A stretch of DNA of 64,000 nt from Rhodospirillaceae bacterium UBA1479 (GTDB lineage Bacteria > Pseudomonadota > Alphaproteobacteria > Rhodospirillales > Casp-alpha2): NCBI GenBank assembly GCA_002325375.1, contig DCRZ01000002.1, forward strand, positions 673,198-737,197. The letters are read 5' to 3'. This document shows, in pieces, positions 60,776-64,000 of the stretch. Below the pieces are notes generated by a model. That model was given only the letters and a program-made list of their open reading frames with translations. It was not told the origin of the DNA and searched no databases. The first letter of the stretch is position 1. Every line of letters begins with the position of its first letter. Both the position numbers and the translations under genes were made by a program.

Positions 60776-61531
60776 TTGAACGCCGACCACCACCTTGAGC
60801 CCAACGCCGTGCTGCCAAAGGTCATCGGTCACCGTGGTGCCGCCGGCCATGCGCCGGAAAACACCCTGTCCAGCCTGCGCAAGGCCCATGAACTGGGCGC
60901 GACCTGGGTTGAATTCGACGTCATGCTGACGGCCGAAGGCACGCCCGTCCTGATCCACGACGAAACCCTGGGGCGCACGACCGATGGTAAGGGGCGCCTG
61001 ACCGATCACCGCTGGGAAGACCTGCGCGGACTCGACGCCGGGGCCTGGTTCGGTTCGGCGTTTCGGGGGGAACGCGTGCCGTCCCTGCATCAGGCCCTGG
61101 CCGTACTTGGGCACCTGGGGCTTGGCGCCAACGTGGAAATCAAGCCGGCCAACGATCAGGACGCGACCACGGGTGTCATCGTTGCAAAGACCCTGCAGGA
61201 AAGCTGGCCGGCGAATCTTCCGGCCCCCCTGTTGTCGAGTTTTTCCGAAAAGGCCCTGGCCGCCGCCGCCGATCAGGCGCCGGAATTTCCCCGCGCCCTT
61301 TTGGTGGGCAAGGTTTCCGACGATTGGCAGGCACGCTGCGATTCGCTGGGGGCCACGGGGCTGCACGCCGGCGCCCGGCATCTGACCGAGAAACAGGCGC
61401 GGCGCGTCATCGACGCGGGTTACGCGCTCCGCGTCTATACGGTCAATGACCAGGCCGTGGCGGACCGTCTTTTCACCTGGGGTGCGGAAAGCGTGTTCAG
61501 CGATTATCCGGACAGGATAACGCCACCATGA
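60776..61531 (+). CDS. Glycerophosphodiester phosphodiesterase
   Basis: 251 residues. The family motifs are VIGHRGAAGHAPENT (catalytic His and Glu), WVEFDVMLTAEGTPVLIHDE with metal-binding Glu-Asp and the second catalytic His, and a late YALRVYTVND. It cleaves glycerophosphodiesters to an alcohol and glycerol-3-phosphate. No signal peptide is seen, so it is probably cytoplasmic (UgpQ-like). The start is uncertain: TTG at 60776 with AGGGG upstream is my choice, GTG further on would give MLPKVIGHRG. It is divergent from malic enzyme and 34 bp before the EamA transporter. Confidence 0.88.
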   Translation: MNADHHLEPNAVLPKVIGHRGAAGHAPENTLSSLRKAHELGATWVEFDVMLTAEGTPVLIHDETLGRTTDGKGRLTDHRWEDLRGLDAGAWFGSAFRGERVPSLHQALAVLGHLGLGANVEIKPANDQDATTGVIVAKTLQESWPANLPAPLLSSFSEKALAAAADQAPEFPRALLVGKVSDDWQARCDSLGATGLHAGARHLTEKQARRVIDAGYALRVYTVNDQAVADRLFTWGAESVFSDYPDRITPP

Positions 61532-61565
61532 CGGTCGGCGGCTGGGTGTCGGCGGGGGTCTGCTG

Positions 61566-62513
61566 ATGGCGATCATGTCGGCCATGCAGGGTTCCACGGC
61601 GCCGGGCCGCGCCATCGCGCTGGCGGTCGCCGGCGGCGCGCTTCTGACCATTTCCGATGCGGGCCTGAAGTATCTGGCCGGTGACCTGCCGCCGGGCCAG
61701 ATCATGTTCATCCGCGGCGTCATCGCCGGGTTTGCTCTGGTCATGGCGACCTTGGGAACGCGCGGGGCGGCGGCGCTCAAACCTCAGAAATGGGGGCTGC
61801 ATGCGGCGCGGGGCCTGATGGCGGCCGTGGCGACCTTCACCTATCTGGTCGGAATCGGCAGCCTGCCGCTGGCCACCGCGACCTCGATCCTGTTCGCCAG
61901 CCCGATCCTGCTGACGGCCATGGCGCCGGTGTTCATCGGCGAAAGTGTCGGCTGGCGGCGCTGGTTGGCGGTCATCGTCGGGTTCATCGGCGTGCTGATC
62001 ATCGTGCGGCCGGCGGGCGACGCCTTCCAATGGGCCGCGGTGATGATCCTGCTGGCGGCGTTCGGCGAATCGGTCCGCGACCTGATCACCCGGGGGGCTT
62101 CCGGGCGCGAGACGACGCATTCCATGCTGTTCTCGATGATGGTGGTGGTCGGCCTGGCGGGCCTGTTCGTGCCGCCCTACGACTGGCCGCCGCTGTCGGG
62201 CGAACACTGGCTGATGATCATCATGGCCAGTCTGATCTGGACCTCGGCCCATTTCCTTCTGATCGAGGCGTTCCAGTTCGGCGAGGCGGCCTTGCTCGCC
62301 CCGTTCCGTTACTGCAACCTGTTCTTCGCGGCGATTCTGGGCTTCCTCATCTGGGGCGACCTGCCCGACTGGCTGACCTGGGCGGGCAGCGCGGTGATTA
62401 TTTCCTCGGGCCTGTACATTCTGCACCGCGAGGTTCTGCGCAAGGCCCCGGTCATGGCTGCCGATCCGGTCCACGACACAGCGGCGGATGACGACGGGGC
62501 GGCGCCGCGATGA
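61566..62513 (+). CDS. EamA/DMT-family transporter
   Basis: 315 residues, with ten hydrophobic helices in two similar halves (RAIALAVAGGALLTISDAGLK; later HFLLIEAFQFGEAALLAPF). DMT members export or import small metabolites. The ATG at 61566 aligns with the start of its paralogue at 63842 (MAIMSAMQGSTAPGRAIAL against MPLMTAVQGSSAPGRAIAL), which supports the choice. The stop overlaps the next gene's start by four bases (ATGA). A hydrophilic acidic tail follows the last helix. Confidence 0.9.
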   Translation: MAIMSAMQGSTAPGRAIALAVAGGALLTISDAGLKYLAGDLPPGQIMFIRGVIAGFALVMATLGTRGAAALKPQKWGLHAARGLMAAVATFTYLVGIGSLPLATATSILFASPILLTAMAPVFIGESVGWRRWLAVIVGFIGVLIIVRPAGDAFQWAAVMILLAAFGESVRDLITRGASGRETTHSMLFSMMVVVGLAGLFVPPYDWPPLSGEHWLMIIMASLIWTSAHFLLIEAFQFGEAALLAPFRYCNLFFAAILGFLIWGDLPDWLTWAGSAVIISSGLYILHREVLRKAPVMAADPVHDTAADDDGAAPR

Positions 62514-63811
62514 ACCTCATCTTCCTTGCCATCGTCGCCGTTGCTTTCGCCATGGGGGCCGTGCGTCAGGCTGTCTGGGACGGCATCGGCGAAGCGCCCA
62601 TGGCGCTGCTCGGCAAGGCCATGATCGACGCCGCCGGCGGCGCGGTGACCCTTGCCATCGGTCTGGTCGGCGTGATGGCCCTGTTCCTAGGTTTGATGAA
62701 GGTGGCGGAGGAGGGCGGCCTGCTGCGCATCATCGCCAAGGTCCTGCGCCCGTTGATGGTGCGCCTATTCCCCGAGGTGCCGGCCGACCATCCGGCCATG
62801 GGCTCGATGATCCTCAACATGTCGGCCAACGCGCTTGGCCTCGGCAATGCGGCGACGCCGTTCGGCATCCGGGCGATGCAGCAATTGGATGAACTCAATC
62901 CCCACAAGGGCACGGCGACCAACGCCATGGCCCTGTTCCTGGCGATCAATACGTCGTCGGTCACGTTGCTGCCGACGGGAGTCATCGCGTTGCGCGCCGC
63001 TGCCGGGTCCACGGACCCGGCCGGGATCGTGCCGACCACCCTGTTCGCGACCATCTGTTCGACCGCCATCGCGATCATCACGGCCAAGTTGCTGGCCCCC
63101 CGTTTCGCGGTGCCGGCGGGATCCGCCGAGGGCGGGGGGGATGTTTCCCCGCCGACCGAGGAGGCGGTGCTGGAAGCGACCGAGGACATGGACGGCGCGG
63201 GGTCGGACGCTTATCCCCTGTGGGTGTCGGTCACAGCGCTGATGACGGTCGGCGCCCTGGTGCCGCTGACCGTTGCCTATGGGCGCGAGATCGCGCCCTG
63301 GATCATCCCCGGCCTGATGGTGGCCTTGTTGGGCTTCGGCGCTGCCAAGCGGGTCGCGGTCTATGAATGCTTCGTCGAGGGGGCCAAGGACGGCTTCAAT
63401 GTGGCGCTGCGCATTATTCCCTACCTGGTGGCGATCCTGACCGCCGTCGCCATGTTCCGGGCATCCGGCGCCATGGACGCGGTCGTGGGGCCGCTCGGTG
63501 GCCTGACCGAAATGATCGGGCTGCCGGCGGAAGCCCTGCCCATGGCCCTGTTGCGCCCGCTGTCGGGGTCGGGCGCCTACGGCGTGCTGGCCTCGATCAT
63601 CCAGGATCCGGCCCATGGTCCGGACAGTCTTGTCGGTTATTTGGTGTCGACCTTCCAGGGGTCGACGGAAACCACCTTCTACGTTCTTGCCGTCTATTTC
63701 GGCGCGGTCGGCATCCGCCGCATTCGTCATGCCCTGTTCGCGGCCCTTCTGGCCGACGTTGCGGGCATCGCCGCCGCCGTATTCATCGTCAATCAGCTCT
63801 ACGGTCCGTAA
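62510..63811 (+). CDS. Fused SpmA/SpmB-like nucleoside-recognition (Gate) protein
   Basis: 433 residues with two Gate-type membrane modules. The first half has GVMALFLGLMKVAEEGGLL and NMSANALGLGNAATPFG, typical of SpmA. The second half has EGAKDGFNVALRIIPYLVAI and PLSGSGAYGVLASIIQD, as in SpmB, with VSTFQGSTETTFYVLAVYFGA near the end. In Bacillus these are two spore-maturation genes; outside spore formers, the fused form is a membrane protein of unclear role, possibly in cell-wall or solute export. It is translationally coupled to the EamA gene upstream (ATGA). Confidence 0.9.
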   Translation: MNLIFLAIVAVAFAMGAVRQAVWDGIGEAPMALLGKAMIDAAGGAVTLAIGLVGVMALFLGLMKVAEEGGLLRIIAKVLRPLMVRLFPEVPADHPAMGSMILNMSANALGLGNAATPFGIRAMQQLDELNPHKGTATNAMALFLAINTSSVTLLPTGVIALRAAAGSTDPAGIVPTTLFATICSTAIAIITAKLLAPRFAVPAGSAEGGGDVSPPTEEAVLEATEDMDGAGSDAYPLWVSVTALMTVGALVPLTVAYGREIAPWIIPGLMVALLGFGAAKRVAVYECFVEGAKDGFNVALRIIPYLVAILTAVAMFRASGAMDAVVGPLGGLTEMIGLPAEALPMALLRPLSGSGAYGVLASIIQDPAHGPDSLVGYLVSTFQGSTETTFYVLAVYFGAVGIRRIRHALFAALLADVAGIAAAVFIVNQLYGP

Positions 63812-63841
63812 ACCGCGTCCAGCCCAACGAAGGGTTTTCCC

Positions 63842-64000
63842 ATGCCACTCATGACCGCCGTCCAAGGTTCCAGCGCGCCCGGCCGCGCCATCGCCCTGAT
63901 GATGGCGGGCGGCATGTTGTTGACCATCAACGACGCGGTCATGAAATGGCTGACATCGGGATATCCCGTCGGGCAGTTGCTGTTCACCCGCGCCATGTTC
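63842..64000 (+). CDS. EamA/DMT-family transporter (partial, cut by window end)
   Basis: The first 53 codons only: MPLMTAVQGSSAPGRAIALM then MAGGMLLTINDAVMKWLTSG. It closely matches the start of the transporter at 61566, so it is a paralogue placed 30 bp after the Spm-like gene. The operon is therefore transporter, Gate protein, transporter. The rest lies outside the window. Confidence 0.85.
   Translation, partial: MPLMTAVQGSSAPGRAIALMMAGGMLLTINDAVMKWLTSGYPVGQLLFTRAMF

Noticed and set aside
1..64000. CRISPR array, tRNA or rRNA genes
   Set aside because: No regularly spaced short repeats and no cloverleaf or rRNA-like conserved segments were noticed when reading the window.

Overview
The window is about 64 kb of GC-rich DNA (about two-thirds G+C in most of it) with closely packed operons. 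It looks like the chromosome of a free-living, metabolically versatile alphaproteobacterium, probably marine or of the Rhodospirillales type. The reasons are the many substrate-binding-protein transporters (Tau/Ssu-like, Phn, Tct), TauD-family dioxygenases, molybdenum and tungsten enzymes, a small PAS_5-type protein, and a fused SpmA/SpmB-like protein. The exact taxon cannot be fixed from sequence reading alone. I saw no rRNA, tRNA or CRISPR array.

Layout. (1) 1-5251: a partial molybdopterin oxidoreductase with a DmsB/PhsB-type ferredoxin fused to its N-terminus, its di-heme membrane cytochrome, and a TauD-family dioxygenase divergent from a LysR regulator. (2) 5255-20734: a probable organosulfur locus. 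It holds a GntR/UTRA regulator, an FGly-type sulfatase, a phosphosulfolactate-synthase (ComA)-like protein, a BisC/TorA-like molybdoenzyme, a HAD hydrolase, a second TauD-like dioxygenase, a sulfonate-type ABC importer with two permeases, a large DUF3604 metallo-protein and an FAD-binding oxidoreductase. Its GntR promoter and its importer/DUF3604 divergent promoter share a 10-base motif. (3) 20741-24669: an AT-rich restriction-modification island (C5-cytosine methyltransferase, HNH nuclease, amino-methyltransferase) inserted at the 3' end of a transglutaminase gene. It is bounded by 139-bp direct repeats of that 3' end, with a palindrome at each inner edge. (4) 24531-31445: the transglutaminase / circularly permuted ATP-grasp / alpha-E / DUF2126 set, probably for an unknown peptide or cell-surface modification. 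(5) 31647-38234: an acyl-CoA catabolic cluster (acyl-CoA dehydrogenase, HMG-CoA-lyase family, enoyl-CoA hydratase, class III CoA-transferase, IclR regulator, MmgE/PrpD). (6) 38239-44153: LysR, PhnD, PhnC, two PhnE and an alcohol dehydrogenase, i.e. phosphonate uptake without C-P lyase. (7) 44181-49378: TctCBA importer, GntR regulator and an enolase-superfamily dehydratase/racemase. (8) 49474-58362: an MBL-fold hydrolase, a chemoreceptor, a PAS_5 protein, a tungsten-type aldehyde ferredoxin oxidoreductase with a MoaD/ThiS-like partner, and a hybrid histidine kinase. (9) 58390-64000: malic enzyme, glycerophosphodiesterase, and two paralogous EamA transporters on either side of an SpmA/B-like protein, the second cut by the window end.

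How they may work together: regions 1-2 read as import, oxygenolytic cleavage and redox processing of sulfonates, sulfate esters or S-oxides. Regions 5-7 are separate carboxylate and phosphonate catabolic units. The two points I think most deserve follow-up are the restriction-modification island with its duplicated gene end, and the sulfatase/ComA-like/S-oxide-reductase-like/TauD locus. The second does not match a complete pathway that I recognise.
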